A DNA stretch of 64,000 bases. Origin: Arthrobacter sp. CAN_C5 (GTDB lineage: Bacteria; Actinomycetota; Actinomycetes; Actinomycetales; Micrococcaceae). The position numbers and the translations under genes are program-made. The notes under the pieces were generated by a model. That model was not told where the DNA came from. It ran no database searches and saw nothing but the letters and a program-made list of their open reading frames with translations. This document shows, in pieces, positions 41,840-51,171 of this stretch (the stretch's first letter is position 1; each line of letters begins with the position of its first letter). Location of the stretch: assembly GCF_017875735.1 (NCBI RefSeq), contig NZ_JAGGMZ010000001.1, forward strand, positions 2,170,001-2,234,000, given 5' to 3'.

Positions 41840-44047
41840 TCAAACCTTCACAAGCTGCCGTTCTGGTTCCGGCGCTTCCCGGACTCCGTCGGCCGGGTGT
41901 CGGGTGAGCCTGCTGCCTTCGACGTCGACATCGGGCAGGATCCGTGCCAGCCAGGCCGGGCACCACCAGGCGGCACGGCCGAAGATCTGCATCAGGGCAG
42001 GCACGAGCGTCATGCGGACGAGGAACGCATCGACGAACACGCCGAACCCGAGCGCGAAGCCGATGGCGCGGATGTCCGGGACCTCGGAAAAGACAAATCC
42101 GCCAAATACGGCGATCATGATGATGGCCGCGGCCGTGACGACCCGTGCGCCGTGGCTGTATCCGGCCCGGACGGCACGGCGCGCGTCACCGCGTTGGACA
42201 TAGGATTCGCGCATGCCGGACACCAGGAACATCTGGTAATCCATGGCCAGGCCGAACAGGACACCGATCAGGATGATGGGCAGGAAGGCCATAATCGGGG
42301 CCGGGTCGCCGGTGCCGAACAATTCGCTGAACCATCCCCACTGGAATACCGCCACCACGGCGCCCAGGGAGGCGGTGAGGGAGAGCAGAAAGCCTGCCGT
42401 CGCCTTCAGAGGCACCAGGATGGAGCGGAAGACCAGGAGCAGCAGGACCAGGGAGAGCCCGATAACCACTGCCAGGTAGAGGGGCAGGGCATTGGCCAGT
42501 TTGGCCGAGACGTCAATGTTCATGGCGGTTTGCCCGGTGACGCCGACATCGGTGGCTCCGGAGTCGCGCTCGTAATCGGCGGCGTCCGCGCGCAGGGCCT
42601 GCACGAGGTGCTCGGTGCTCTGGCTGGACGGGCCGTCTACCGGGATGACCTGCACGGTGGCGAAGGTTCCGTCATCGCTGATAGCGGCCGGATACGCGGC
42701 GGCGACGTGTTCGGTACTGGTCAGTTTCCGCGTCAAGGCGGTCACAACCTTCTCCGCGTCGATGCGCTCGGGTATGGTGGCGGCCACCAGGAGCGGGCCG
42801 TTGGTGCCGGCGCCAAAGCCGTCTTCGATCAGTTTGTACGCCTGGTAGCTGCTGCTCTCAGGCAGGTTGGCCGACTCATCGGGCAGACCGAGCCGCATGC
42901 TCAGGGCCGGGATCGAGACCAGCCCGAGCAGTAGGACAGTACTGATGACCACGCTTACGGGGTGGGCGGTGACGAACCGCGCCCAGCGGCTTTCTCTCTT
43001 CGGTGAGGTCCCAGCATCGTTGGTCCGGGTGCCAGCGGCTTCCCTGGCTCGTCTGGGAATGATGCGGTTCCCCACCAGGCTCAGCAGCGCGGGGGTCAGG
43101 GTGAGCGCGACCAGGACCGCGACCGCGACGGCGCCGGCGGCGGACAGGCCCATGACGGAGAGGAAGGGGATGCCAGGCAGGGTCAGGGCCGCCAAAGCGA
43201 TAACGACGGTGAGACCGGCGAACAGGACGGCGTTGCCCGACGTGCCGACCGACAGAGCGGCGGATTGCGCCGCTGGCATGCCCCGCAGCATCTGGTTGCG
43301 GTGGCGGTTGACGATGAACAGACAGTAGTCGATACCGACCGCCAGGCCGAGCATGAGGGCGAGGATGACCGCGTTCTGGCTGATGGAGAACACCTGGGTG
43401 AACGCGAAGACCGTTCCGAGGCCGACCGCGACACCGAACAGGGCGGTCAGCAGCGGCAGGCCGGCGGCGATCAGGGATCCCAGGGCCGCCACCAGGACGA
43501 TGGCGGCAATAACGATGCCGACGATTTCGCTGCTGCCGATAGCGGAGGGGCTGCCGGAAATGCCGGGGCTGAACTGTGCTTCCAGTCCGGCATCGGCGAG
43601 GGGGTCGGCGGCGGCCATTATGGCAGCCCGGGTGGTATCAGCGGGGGAACCACCGGCCTCGTAGACCACCTCGACGACGGCGATGCGTCGGTCGGGTGAC
43701 ACGGCGCCGGTCACGGCTGGGTCCGACGCGTCCTTGACCTGATCCAGGGCCGAAATGCGGTCCAGTTCGCCGGCCAGGACCGCAAACTGGGCCGGTGAGA
43801 TCTGCTCGCCGGCTGGGGCGGCGACGACCATGCGCCCGGATTTTTCCTTGGGAGCGGGGATTTTGTCCTCGAGCTTGTCCAGCAGCTCCTGGGACTGCGT
43901 GCCGGGGATACCGGTCGAATCATTCAACGGGCCGCCGAATGTTGCCACCGAGGCGAAGACAATGACAATTGTGGCCACCCAGGCGGAGACCGTTAACCAC
44001 CGCCTGTGAAAACAGAACGCGCCGACGCGGTAGAGGAGACCGGACAT
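41840..44047 (-). CDS. MMPL/RND-family membrane transporter
   Basis: 735 residues with 11-12 membrane helices in two halves. The first helix is followed by a large external loop with FSPGISGSPSAIGSSEIVGI, then GLAVGIDYCLFIVNRHRNQM (about 234-253) with the conserved Asp-Tyr pair, and in the second half GLAMDYQMFLVSGMRESYVQ (about 612-631), the matching proton-relay pair. Actinobacterial MMPL proteins export lipids, siderophores or drugs using the proton gradient. It stands alone between two gaps; the substrate is unknown. Confidence 0.93.
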   Translation of the reverse strand: MSGLLYRVGAFCFHRRWLTVSAWVATIVIVFASVATFGGPLNDSTGIPGTQSQELLDKLEDKIPAPKEKSGRMVVAAPAGEQISPAQFAVLAGELDRISALDQVKDASDPAVTGAVSPDRRIAVVEVVYEAGGSPADTTRAAIMAAADPLADAGLEAQFSPGISGSPSAIGSSEIVGIVIAAIVLVAALGSLIAAGLPLLTALFGVAVGLGTVFAFTQVFSISQNAVILALMLGLAVGIDYCLFIVNRHRNQMLRGMPAAQSAALSVGTSGNAVLFAGLTVVIALAALTLPGIPFLSVMGLSAAGAVAVAVLVALTLTPALLSLVGNRIIPRRAREAAGTRTNDAGTSPKRESRWARFVTAHPVSVVISTVLLLGLVSIPALSMRLGLPDESANLPESSSYQAYKLIEDGFGAGTNGPLLVAATIPERIDAEKVVTALTRKLTSTEHVAAAYPAAISDDGTFATVQVIPVDGPSSQSTEHLVQALRADAADYERDSGATDVGVTGQTAMNIDVSAKLANALPLYLAVVIGLSLVLLLLVFRSILVPLKATAGFLLSLTASLGAVVAVFQWGWFSELFGTGDPAPIMAFLPIILIGVLFGLAMDYQMFLVSGMRESYVQRGDARRAVRAGYSHGARVVTAAAIIMIAVFGGFVFSEVPDIRAIGFALGFGVFVDAFLVRMTLVPALMQIFGRAAWWCPAWLARILPDVDVEGSRLTRHPADGVREAPEPERQLVKV

Positions 44048-44453
44048 TGAAAAACTCCTTCAGGAAAGTGCGGTGCTGTCGTATCCAGCCAGGGCCGGAC
44101 CGCTGGTAGTAGTGAAGATGCCGGACATCGCGGGAATCGGGGACCACCGGCTGCGCAGAGGCGGCGCTCTGGTGGGAGCCCGGCAGGCGCGGGTGATTGC
44201 GGCGTGGAGGTTCACCAGCCCACCGGGAGGGGCCGGCGGGCTGGCTGGGACGCCACGAACGAGCAGGCGGGATGGCCGCCCAGGGCCCGGTTCCGTGGGG
44301 CGAAAAGATCCGGCGCGGCGTTGGCGGTCACCATGGTGGAAATGCACCGGACCTTATCGTTCGGGCCCCCGATGAAATGGAACCAAAGCCAGCAACCCCG
44401 GCGTCGAAGAGGTTCGCGTCTTCGGACGAGGGGATGACAGGTTTCCTGCGTCC
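44048..44453. other. gap of about 400 bases
   Basis: Between the MMPL gene start and the hydrolase gene end, both on the minus strand. Probably holds the MMPL promoter. No gene or clear dyad recognised. Confidence 0.4.
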
Positions 44454-45779
44454 CTACCGGGTCAGTGGGGTCCCGGTCCGCACGGCGGTGACGGCGTCGA
44501 GGATCCCCCGTGCGGTCTCGGCGGCGTCCTGTTCATCGCCGAGCAATGACCCGTGCGTAGCCCCGTCGACGAAGCGGTGCAGGCTGTTGGTCGACAGGGT
44601 AGCCATGGCGTTCTGCGATTCGGTCCATCCGGATCTGGTGCCGCTGCCGGCCGTCAGGACGACCAGGGGCTTGTCGGCGAAGGTCCTCAGCGCGGCGCCC
44701 TGCTGCACGGAGGACCCTGCAAGGAGGTATTCGTCCACCGTGCTCTTCAGATGATCGCCCGACTCCACTCCAAGGAGCGGGCCGATGCCGAACCGCCCTG
44801 CGGCCCCGGCCAGTGCCGACAGCCGGCTCGTGGTGTCATTGGGGCGCGCGGGCTCCCCCGCGTCGGGCCCCGGGTCCGACGCGGGCGCGGTCGAGTCCAC
44901 CAGCACCAGTCCGGCGACCTCTTCGGGATAGCGGGCGGCGAAGGTGAGGGCATAGAGGCCGCCTAAGGAATGACCGGCCAGTACGTAGGGTCCGGGCTCG
45001 TTCCCGCGCTGCAGCAGCGTATGCAGGTCGGCGGCGATCTGCGCGCCGTCCTGCACGACGTTCGCCGGATCGCTCAACCCGCGCCCCGCCCGGTCATAGA
45101 CGCACACCCGGGTCTCACGGGCGACGGTCGGCGCGATCAGGGCGACGTCCGACGACGTCAGGGCCGCGCCCGGTTCAAGCACGACCGTGGGGCTGCCCGA
45201 GCCGGTGCAGTTCAGGTACAGGCGGTGACCGCCGACGTCGATCAACTGCCCCTGCCCGGGAAGATTCGCCGCCGGAACGGCTCCGCGCACTGTTTCCAGG
45301 CCCCCGCCCAGCGACGCCAGGACCAGCAGCACGGCCACCGGGTAGAGCAGCAGGCGGCCGGTCCGGCTGCGAAGCCGTCGACTGACCTGGAAAAACATCC
45401 AGACCGCCAACACCAGCAAGACCGGCGGCCCCACCCAGACGAGCACTGCCTGCATCGGGGCACCGAAAACCAGCAGAAGAAGACCGCCCATTCCCATCAC
45501 GAGGGCCGGGACGAGAGCCCACCGTTGTGGCTGATCAGTGAACCTCACCGAGAGCGCCGCCAGCGTTGCCCATCCCAGCGCCAGACCCACCAGAATACCG
45601 CCGGCCACCCCGCTCTCGGTCGGCGGGATGAACGGGGCCGCAGCCAACAGCACTGCGGCGAGGAGCCCGGTGATCAGCGCGCCGGTCACCATCCAGCCGA
45701 TGGCTTTCCTGGGTGGAGAATCGGGGCGGGGCAGCTTCTTCTGGCCCTGTGGTGTGAGGCTCGGGGGGGTGGTATTCAA
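44454..45779 (-). CDS. alpha/beta hydrolase with N-terminal membrane domain
   Basis: 441 residues. The first 165 residues hold four or five membrane helices (AIGWMVTGALITGLLAAVLL, GILVGLALGWATLAALSV, MGMGGLLLLVFGAPMQAVLV). The hydrolase domain follows: HRLYLNCTGSGSPTVVLEPG, nucleophile YVLAGHSLGGLYALTF (Ser about 272), acid region, and His in FVDGATHGSLLG (about 414). Such fusions are esterases anchored to the membrane with the catalytic domain probably outside. Substrate unknown. Alone, on the same strand as the MMPL gene, 400 bases upstream of it. Confidence 0.88.
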   Translation of the reverse strand: MNTTPPSLTPQGQKKLPRPDSPPRKAIGWMVTGALITGLLAAVLLAAAPFIPPTESGVAGGILVGLALGWATLAALSVRFTDQPQRWALVPALVMGMGGLLLLVFGAPMQAVLVWVGPPVLLVLAVWMFFQVSRRLRSRTGRLLLYPVAVLLVLASLGGGLETVRGAVPAANLPGQGQLIDVGGHRLYLNCTGSGSPTVVLEPGAALTSSDVALIAPTVARETRVCVYDRAGRGLSDPANVVQDGAQIAADLHTLLQRGNEPGPYVLAGHSLGGLYALTFAARYPEEVAGLVLVDSTAPASDPGPDAGEPARPNDTTSRLSALAGAAGRFGIGPLLGVESGDHLKSTVDEYLLAGSSVQQGAALRTFADKPLVVLTAGSGTRSGWTESQNAMATLSTNSLHRFVDGATHGSLLGDEQDAAETARGILDAVTAVRTGTPLTR

Positions 45780-46033
45780 CGGGGGCTCGATTCCATAGGT
45801 GAGCGGTCACAGTCCATGCAGCGGACCATCTGGGAGTAGGTTGACCTGTGGTGAAGGCTGCGGGGCCACGAGCTCTTCCCTCCGTACCGGGCGGGATGGT
45901 CTGCTCGGGTGCAGCCGGTCTGTTGTTTTAGTGCAGGAGCCATAGAATGTCGCCCGCTGGTTTGCCTGCAGGTGCTGGCGTGGCTGTCGCAGCGGTGCTG
46001 AGCGCAGGCGCGGCTGTGGTGAGGTAAGGGCCC

Positions 46034-46744
46034 TCACTCGGTTTCGGCGAAGGCGCGGACCGGGAAGGTGCCAAAGTCGGCGACTTTTGGCGGCACGGCG
46101 GTGAAGCGGGCCCCATGCGCCGGAAGGTCGCCGAGGTTGGTGAGGTGTTCGACGATATGAATTCCTGCACCCAGCAGGAGGGTGTGTGCGGGACGGGATC
46201 CGCCCGAGTCCTTGTCGTCGATGTTCAGGGAATCGATGCCCACCAGCGCCGCGCCGGCATCGACCAGGAAACGTGCGCCTTGTTCGGTCAGGAACGGGGC
46301 GCCGGTTGCGTACTCGGGCATGCCGAAGTACCGGTCCCAGCCGGTGTGCAGCAGGACCGCGGCTCCTTCCAGGTTCCTGCCTCCGAAGGCCTCGGCATCG
46401 ATGCCGCGCCCTGCCGCCTGCGGCAGGTGAATTACCTCGGCGGGCAGGCCGACGAGTGATTCGAGTTCCAGGCCGGCAAGATCGGTTCCGCCGGCGAAGC
46501 AGTGGAACGGGCTGTCGATGTAGGTGCCGGTGTTGCCGATCATGGTGATCATGTCCAGCGTGAACTCAGAGCCGGGCGCGTACTTGGCCGGCGATTCCTC
46601 ACGGGAGAGGTATGAATCGATGATGGGAGTCGGAAGCCCGGGATAGGTTACCCCTCCTACCGCGATGGTGTGGCTCAGATCGATCACCCGGCGCGCGCGA
46701 CGGGTGGGGGTTGGGGCGTGAGTGTTGGACGGAGTCGTTGGCAT
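46034..46744 (-). CDS. cyclase-family hydrolase (kynurenine formamidase-like)
   Basis: 236 residues. RVIDLSHTIAVGGVTYPG (about 19-36) is the cyclase-family start. The metal motif normally H-x-G-T-H-x-D-x-P-x-H reads NTGTYIDSPFHCF (about 92-104), so two His are replaced by Asn and Tyr; Asp and the final His remain. LVGIDSLNIDDKDSGGSRPA and HTLLLGAGIHIVEHLTNLGD follow as in the family. It hydrolyses amide or ester bonds in relatives, but the changed metal site leaves activity uncertain. Stands alone. Confidence 0.85.
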   Translation of the reverse strand: MPTTPSNTHAPTPTRRARRVIDLSHTIAVGGVTYPGLPTPIIDSYLSREESPAKYAPGSEFTLDMITMIGNTGTYIDSPFHCFAGGTDLAGLELESLVGLPAEVIHLPQAAGRGIDAEAFGGRNLEGAAVLLHTGWDRYFGMPEYATGAPFLTEQGARFLVDAGAALVGIDSLNIDDKDSGGSRPAHTLLLGAGIHIVEHLTNLGDLPAHGARFTAVPPKVADFGTFPVRAFAETE

Positions 46745-46927
46745 TGGTTTTCTCTTTCAGGGATGCTGGGTAGCTGCTGTGGCTTGCAGGTTGTGTCAGC
46801 GCATTCAATGGGGCATATTCATCGCAGGCTTCACATGAGGTACGAGTAGCCAGCGCGGTGCCAACCGCGGCTCCCTGTGCGGGAGGAGGGCTTCCGGCGG
46901 GTTCATCGCGTGGAGCGGCACTGGAAG

Positions 46928-47440
46928 TCAGGGGGCGATGACCTGGCTGCGGCGCTCGACCAGGAACACGTCACGCCAGGTTCCTTCCTGTGGTCCGTAG
47001 GTCATGAGCGCCAGCCGTTCGCGGCGTCCGACGATTCTGAATCCGTGGACGGCATGCAGCCTGAGACTTCCTGCATTCTCCGGAAAAATACCGGATTGGA
47101 TCGTCCAAATACCGGCCTTCTCTGCGGAATCGACCAGCGCTTCCAGCAGAGCGTTCCCCACGCCGCGGCCGCGCGCTTGGGGGGCAACATAAACGGAATG
47201 CTCGACAACTCCCTGGTACGCCTCCCGGCTGGACGTCGCTGACGCGGCCGCCCAGCCGAGAATGGTGCCGCCGTCGACTGCCACCAGCCGCTGGTTGGCA
47301 AGCCTGCCGGCGTCGAAGTTCTTCCACGTCGGTGGTTCCCTTTCAAAAGTGGCGTGACCGGTGGCAATGCCGTCTCGGTAGATGTCCTCGACCGAGGGCC
47401 AGTCGGTCCGACCCATCGGGCGGATGACCGGACCGCTCAC
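46928..47440 (-). CDS. GNAT acetyltransferase, phosphinothricin/ArsN1-type
   Basis: 170 residues. The Pat/ArsN1 family is shown by DWPSVEDIYRDGIATGHATF then E.EPPTW (about 13-40), YVAPQARGRGVGNALLEALV (acetyl-CoA loop, about 89-108) and GIFPENAGSLRLHAVHGFRI (about 117-136). Known members acetylate phosphinothricin or the arsenic antibiotic arsinothricin on the amino group. Its start overlaps the stop of the flavoprotein gene by 4 bases and both are divergent from a CC-type ArsR, so a role in arsenical detoxification is favoured, though phosphinothricin-type substrates remain possible. Confidence 0.88.
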   Translation of the reverse strand: MSGPVIRPMGRTDWPSVEDIYRDGIATGHATFEREPPTWKNFDAGRLANQRLVAVDGGTILGWAAASATSSREAYQGVVEHSVYVAPQARGRGVGNALLEALVDSAEKAGIWTIQSGIFPENAGSLRLHAVHGFRIVGRRERLALMTYGPQEGTWRDVFLVERRSQVIAP

Positions 47441-47539
47441 GAGCAGCAGCCGGCGGATTCGCCGGTGTCGGTGGAGCCACTGGCGGCTCCCCCACTGTCG
47501 GTGGAGCAGCTGGCAGACCCACCGATATCCGTGGAGCAG
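47437..47539. repeat. 30-base tandem repeat encoding the Cys-rich tail
   Basis: Three related 30-base units at the 3' end of the flavoprotein gene encode the 10-residue repeats. They are in-frame, so repeat number can change without destroying the protein. Confidence 0.75.
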
Positions 47540-48816
47540 ACGCCGGTTTCGGGCAGGACAAGGTGCACCTGGCGCGCTGCGACAAGGTTTCCGGCGAGCT
47601 CGTCGGCGATGGAGCGCACCTGCTCATAGCCGGTGGCGAGCAGGAAGGTCGGCGCACGACCGTAGCTCTTCATCCCCGCGATGTAGAAGTTCGGCTCGGG
47701 GTGGGACAGTTCGACTACTCCGTGTGGTCGCACGCTGCCGCAGCTGTGCAGGTTCGGGTCGATGAGCGGGGCCAGGGCGCGGGGGGCTTCTACGATTTCA
47801 TCCAGCGACAGACGGATCTCCCGGAGCATGTCGATGTTGGGGCGGAACCCGGTGGCGTTGGCCACCAGATCGGCTTCGATGGTTGTCGGGACGCCCTGGC
47901 GTCGCCCGGTCACGCTGACGCGGCCGTTCCCCGCCGGAGCGAGGTCATCGATTTCAAAGTGGTCCACCAAGGCGACAAGGCCTTCCCGGACCAGGTCATG
48001 GGTTATGCTGCCCAGCTGGCCGCGTCCTTCCAGCTCGTCCGCGGCCGATCCGTAAACGCGCACCGGGGTGGCGCTGCGGATAGCCCAGGTGATCGTCGTG
48101 CCCGGCACCTCGCGGGCCAGGGCCGCGAGCTTCAGCAGCGTGTTGGCGGCGGAGTGCCCGGCGCCGACGACGAGGGTGTGCTTGCCTGCGAACTTCACCC
48201 GGTCGGCGCCGAGGACATCGGGCAGAGCGTGGGTGATGTTGGCCCGCACCTGGTCCGCGTGCAACGGGGCGAGACCGCTGGCGGTCAGCATGTTGGGTGA
48301 ACTGTAGGTCCCCGAGGTGTCAATTACCGCCCGGGCCAGATGTTCAGTCGCCGCACCGTCCTGGATGATGCGGAGCAGGAACGGCGTTGAGCTGCGGTTT
48401 TTGGACCGGGTGCGGTCCATGCCCTGCCGGGTGACGTCGCTGACGGAGCTGCCGTAACGGATACGGGGTGCCAGCTCCGGTGTTGCCGCCAGTGGAAGCA
48501 GGTAGTCGTCCACAAGTTCTCGACCCAGGGGCATCGTCGTGGCTGCCGGTGATTCCCACGCAGCTTTGTCGAGCAGTCGGCGCGCGGCTTCGTCGATCAG
48601 GAACTTCCATGGGGAGAACAGACGGGTGTGGCCCCACGCCGAAACGGCGGCGCCTGCCGCGGGACCGGCTTCGAAAACAACGACATCGATGCCGCGCTCG
48701 AGGAGCTGCGCCGCTGCCGCAAGACCGACCGGGCCTGCCCCAATAATGGCAACGGGGTAATCAACCAGTAGCTGACCGGTGACAACGCTCAGGGCAGGTA
48801 GGGTCTGGAGGCTCAT
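47437..48816 (-). CDS. FAD/NAD(P) flavoprotein with Cys-rich repeat tail, ArsR-linked
   Basis: 459 residues. FAD-binding VAIIGAGPVGLAAAAQLLER at about 22-41, WGHTRLFSPWKFLIDEAARR as in ars-linked flavoproteins, and NAD(P)-binding TLVVGAGHSAANTLLKLAAL at about 214-233. The last 33 residues are three 10-residue repeats (CSTDIGGSAS, CSTDSGGAAS, GSTDTGESAG) ending CCS, giving four Cys. Such a tail could bind thiophilic As(III). Related genes sit in actinobacterial arsenic islands. It is first in an operon with the acetyltransferase and divergent from ArsR. The reaction is unproven. Confidence 0.88.
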   Translation of the reverse strand: MSLQTLPALSVVTGQLLVDYPVAIIGAGPVGLAAAAQLLERGIDVVVFEAGPAAGAAVSAWGHTRLFSPWKFLIDEAARRLLDKAAWESPAATTMPLGRELVDDYLLPLAATPELAPRIRYGSSVSDVTRQGMDRTRSKNRSSTPFLLRIIQDGAATEHLARAVIDTSGTYSSPNMLTASGLAPLHADQVRANITHALPDVLGADRVKFAGKHTLVVGAGHSAANTLLKLAALAREVPGTTITWAIRSATPVRVYGSAADELEGRGQLGSITHDLVREGLVALVDHFEIDDLAPAGNGRVSVTGRRQGVPTTIEADLVANATGFRPNIDMLREIRLSLDEIVEAPRALAPLIDPNLHSCGSVRPHGVVELSHPEPNFYIAGMKSYGRAPTFLLATGYEQVRSIADELAGNLVAARQVHLVLPETGVCSTDIGGSASCSTDSGGAASGSTDTGESAGCCS

Positions 48817-48882
48817 TGTTTTTCTCCTTGGTGGACGACGTGTCGATCAAGGCAACCGTCGTATGGGGCTCATTGGTGCGCT

Positions 48883-48904
48883 TATATCGATGCTTGTCGA
48901 TATA
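48883..48904. promoter_or_regulatory. ArsR-type operator 1
   Basis: TATATCGA-tgcttg-TCGATATA, perfect 8-base arms between the divergent ars-type genes. Core TCGAtGCTTGTCgA recurs 33 bases later. Confidence 0.75.
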
Positions 48905-48918
48905 AACTACAACCGAAC

Positions 48919-48935
48919 ATCGACGCTTGTCAATA
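48919..48935. promoter_or_regulatory. ArsR-type operator 2 (imperfect)
   Basis: ATCGACGCTTGTCAATA matches operator 1 (ATCGATGCTTGTCGATA) at 15 of 17 positions, same orientation, 33 bases apart, on the same helix face. Closer to the arsR start. Confidence 0.65.
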
Positions 48936-48954
48936 CGTATGCGAGAATCGAGTT

Positions 48955-49305
48955 ATGTCATCGACCGCACTGCTCCCGCTTTCGGATATCACCGCCTGCT
49001 GCGCCCCGATCACCCAGGAAACGATCAGCGCGGACAACGCCGAAAAGCTCGCACGCACGCTCAAGGCCATCGCCGACCCGACCCGTCTGCGGCTGTTATC
49101 GATGGTGGGTGCCCATGAAGATGCCGAAGTGTGCGCATGCGATCTCACGGAACCCTTGGGGGTTGGGCAGCCCACCGTGTCACACCATCTCAAGATTCTG
49201 GTGGATGCCGGGATTCTCTCCCGGGAAAAGCGGAGCCAGTGGGCGTACTACAAGCTCGTGCCGGGGGCGCTCGACTCGATCGGAAGCCTGCTCGCCACCA
49301 CCTGA
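48955..49305 (+). CDS. arsR: ArsR-family As(III)/Sb(III)-responsive repressor, CC type
   Basis: 116 residues from ATG 48955. The winged helix spans about 33-105 (LKAIADPTRLRLLSMVGAHE; LGVGQPTVSHHLKILVDAGI). Cysteines 15-16 (TACCAP) and 60, 62 (EVCACDL) match the arrangement in Corynebacterium-type ArsR, where N-terminal CC plus a Cys near helix 3 bind As(III). Binding releases DNA. Two related operators lie upstream, so it should control itself and the divergent flavoprotein-acetyltransferase operon. No arsenic pump, reductase or methylase is in the window. Confidence 0.93.
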   Translation: MSSTALLPLSDITACCAPITQETISADNAEKLARTLKAIADPTRLRLLSMVGAHEDAEVCACDLTEPLGVGQPTVSHHLKILVDAGILSREKRSQWAYYKLVPGALDSIGSLLATT

Positions 49306-49559
49306 GTGCAGGTGAGGCGGACTGGAAGCCTCGCTAGGGTCCGGCATCGAAACCCCTGCAGGTTCCACTGCCCCCACACTTAGCCCACTCCAACGCGGCC
49401 GCCCCGGGGCTACGGTTGCTGGGCAAGTGAACGCCGCCTGGGAATCAGACTGAGACGCAGTGATCAGGCTCAGGGAGGCGCCTGGCCCCGACGCGTTTTC
49501 CGGGTGGGCGGCCACCGCGACGCGGGGGCTGGTGCTGGTGCCACCGGCGGCCGTCAACC

Positions 49560-50951
49560 TCACGGTCGAGCACTTTCCATGCGTGGACGGGCCCTGGGGT
49601 CCGTGGCCGTGTCGCTCGCAGCGGCGATATCGCCCTTGGGCGCACCCGGGTGCGCCGCGGCATTCTCGGGCGTCGCAGCGGGGCTCCTGTGCAGGCGTGC
49701 CCGCGAAATCGATGCACCGGCTGCAAAGAGCAACCCCGCGTAGGCCAGCTGCAGGGGCCCGAATGACAGCGCGGCCAGCACCGCAAGTGCGGCGGCGACT
49801 GCGACGCCAAAGATCCTGCGGGCACCTGGGAAGAGGACAAGGTAGGCAGCAGCGCACATCAGGTACAGCAGGAAGAAGTTCTTGCCGGCCACCTCGAGCA
49901 TGGTGCCGACGGGGATCAGACCGGCCTGGGAAATGATGATCACCAGGATGAATCCGGCGGCGCAGGCCAGGACTGCGTTCCGGGGGATCTTCCCGGTGGA
50001 GAGTTTGGCCAGTGGGCGTGGCAGGAGTTGTTCGCGGGCGCTGGACATCACCAGGCGTGAGGCGCCCCAGATGGCCCCGACCAGGTTCGCGAAGATGATC
50101 ATGACGCCGAACACGGAGATGACGGCCGCCAGCCGTGGATCGATGAGAGCGGCAAGGGCCTGCACGGGTGCGGTTGTGGCTTCGGCACCGCCGCCGGGAA
50201 GGGCGGACTGAAGACCCCAGGCCAGCAGGAAGTACATGACCGTGACAATCAGGAAGCTCACGGCCACGACCCGGGGGAAATCCCGCTTTGGATTCGCGTA
50301 TTCCTCGGTGGTGAAGGAAATCATCTCCCAGCCGGCGAAGGCGAAGAAGACGATCCCGATGCCCATGAAAGCACTGTTGATTGCCTCATTGGTCAGGTCC
50401 GGGATGATAGCCGACGGGACCCCAATGATCAGTGCCACCAACCCCAGTGCGATCAGCACCGCGGTCAGGACGACGGCCAGCGTGATCTGGACCCTGGTGG
50501 AGAATTTCGCTCCAACGTACACGACGGCGGCGGCCGCACCGACCAGGGCGACGGATACTACTCCGACGGGGACCGCTTCCAGGAGGGGCATCGCCGTAGC
50601 GTAGGCCCCCCCGGTCAGTGCGATTGCAGGGACGCCCAGTCCGAACGTCCCGAGGAGCAGGACCTCCGTGCCGGCGGCGGCGCTGCGCCCGAAGGCTTGC
50701 TGAAGGAACCCTGCAACTCCGCCGGCTCCTGGGAAGGTGGAGCCGAGAGTGGCGAAGATGAGCAGCAGCGGAACCGTGATCAGGGCTGCGAGTAGCCACG
50801 ACATGAGCGCGGACTCGCCCACTTGGGAGTAGGCAATCCCGGGAAGGACAAGGGCACCACTTCCGACGACGGTCGTGATTGCCAGGGCGATGGCCCCGGG
50901 AAGCCGGAGGTGGCCGTTCATCCGCTCACCTGGTGCGCTGGTTTGGCTCAT
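49560..50951 (-). CDS. APC-superfamily amino acid permease
   Basis: 463 residues, about 12 helices. The start MNGHLRLPGAIALAITTVVG, then SGALVLPGIAYSQVG, is the helix 1 substrate motif (GSGALVLPG) of the YjeH/APC type. VFFAFAGWEMISFTTEEYAN is the helix 6 region. APC permeases exchange or import amino acids and amines. The C-terminal 50 residues are low-complexity and cytoplasmic. It has no partner gene; the ArsR gene converges on it. GTG or ATG choice at the N-terminus (MSQTSAP or MNGHLRL) is open. Confidence 0.92.
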   Translation of the reverse strand: MSQTSAPGERMNGHLRLPGAIALAITTVVGSGALVLPGIAYSQVGESALMSWLLAALITVPLLLIFATLGSTFPGAGGVAGFLQQAFGRSAAAGTEVLLLGTFGLGVPAIALTGGAYATAMPLLEAVPVGVVSVALVGAAAAVVYVGAKFSTRVQITLAVVLTAVLIALGLVALIIGVPSAIIPDLTNEAINSAFMGIGIVFFAFAGWEMISFTTEEYANPKRDFPRVVAVSFLIVTVMYFLLAWGLQSALPGGGAEATTAPVQALAALIDPRLAAVISVFGVMIIFANLVGAIWGASRLVMSSAREQLLPRPLAKLSTGKIPRNAVLACAAGFILVIIISQAGLIPVGTMLEVAGKNFFLLYLMCAAAYLVLFPGARRIFGVAVAAALAVLAALSFGPLQLAYAGLLFAAGASISRARLHRSPAATPENAAAHPGAPKGDIAAASDTATDPRARPRMESARP

Positions 50952-51171
50952 GCGGTGCTGGTCCGATCAGTGGTCGGTGCTGCTGGGTGGATGGTCCTCG
51001 GCTTCGAGGACTCCTGTGTGGACTGCTGGCCCCTTGGCCATGTCGTGTACGCCACTCCGTCGGGTCCGGCCGTGGAGCCGTGGGTTGCGCCTGTCCCGAA
51101 CGTGATCCTGACACCAACGGGCAGCCCTGCGGCTATGGCTGGCGTGTGGAGAGCGCGCGCGATAGCGTGCC

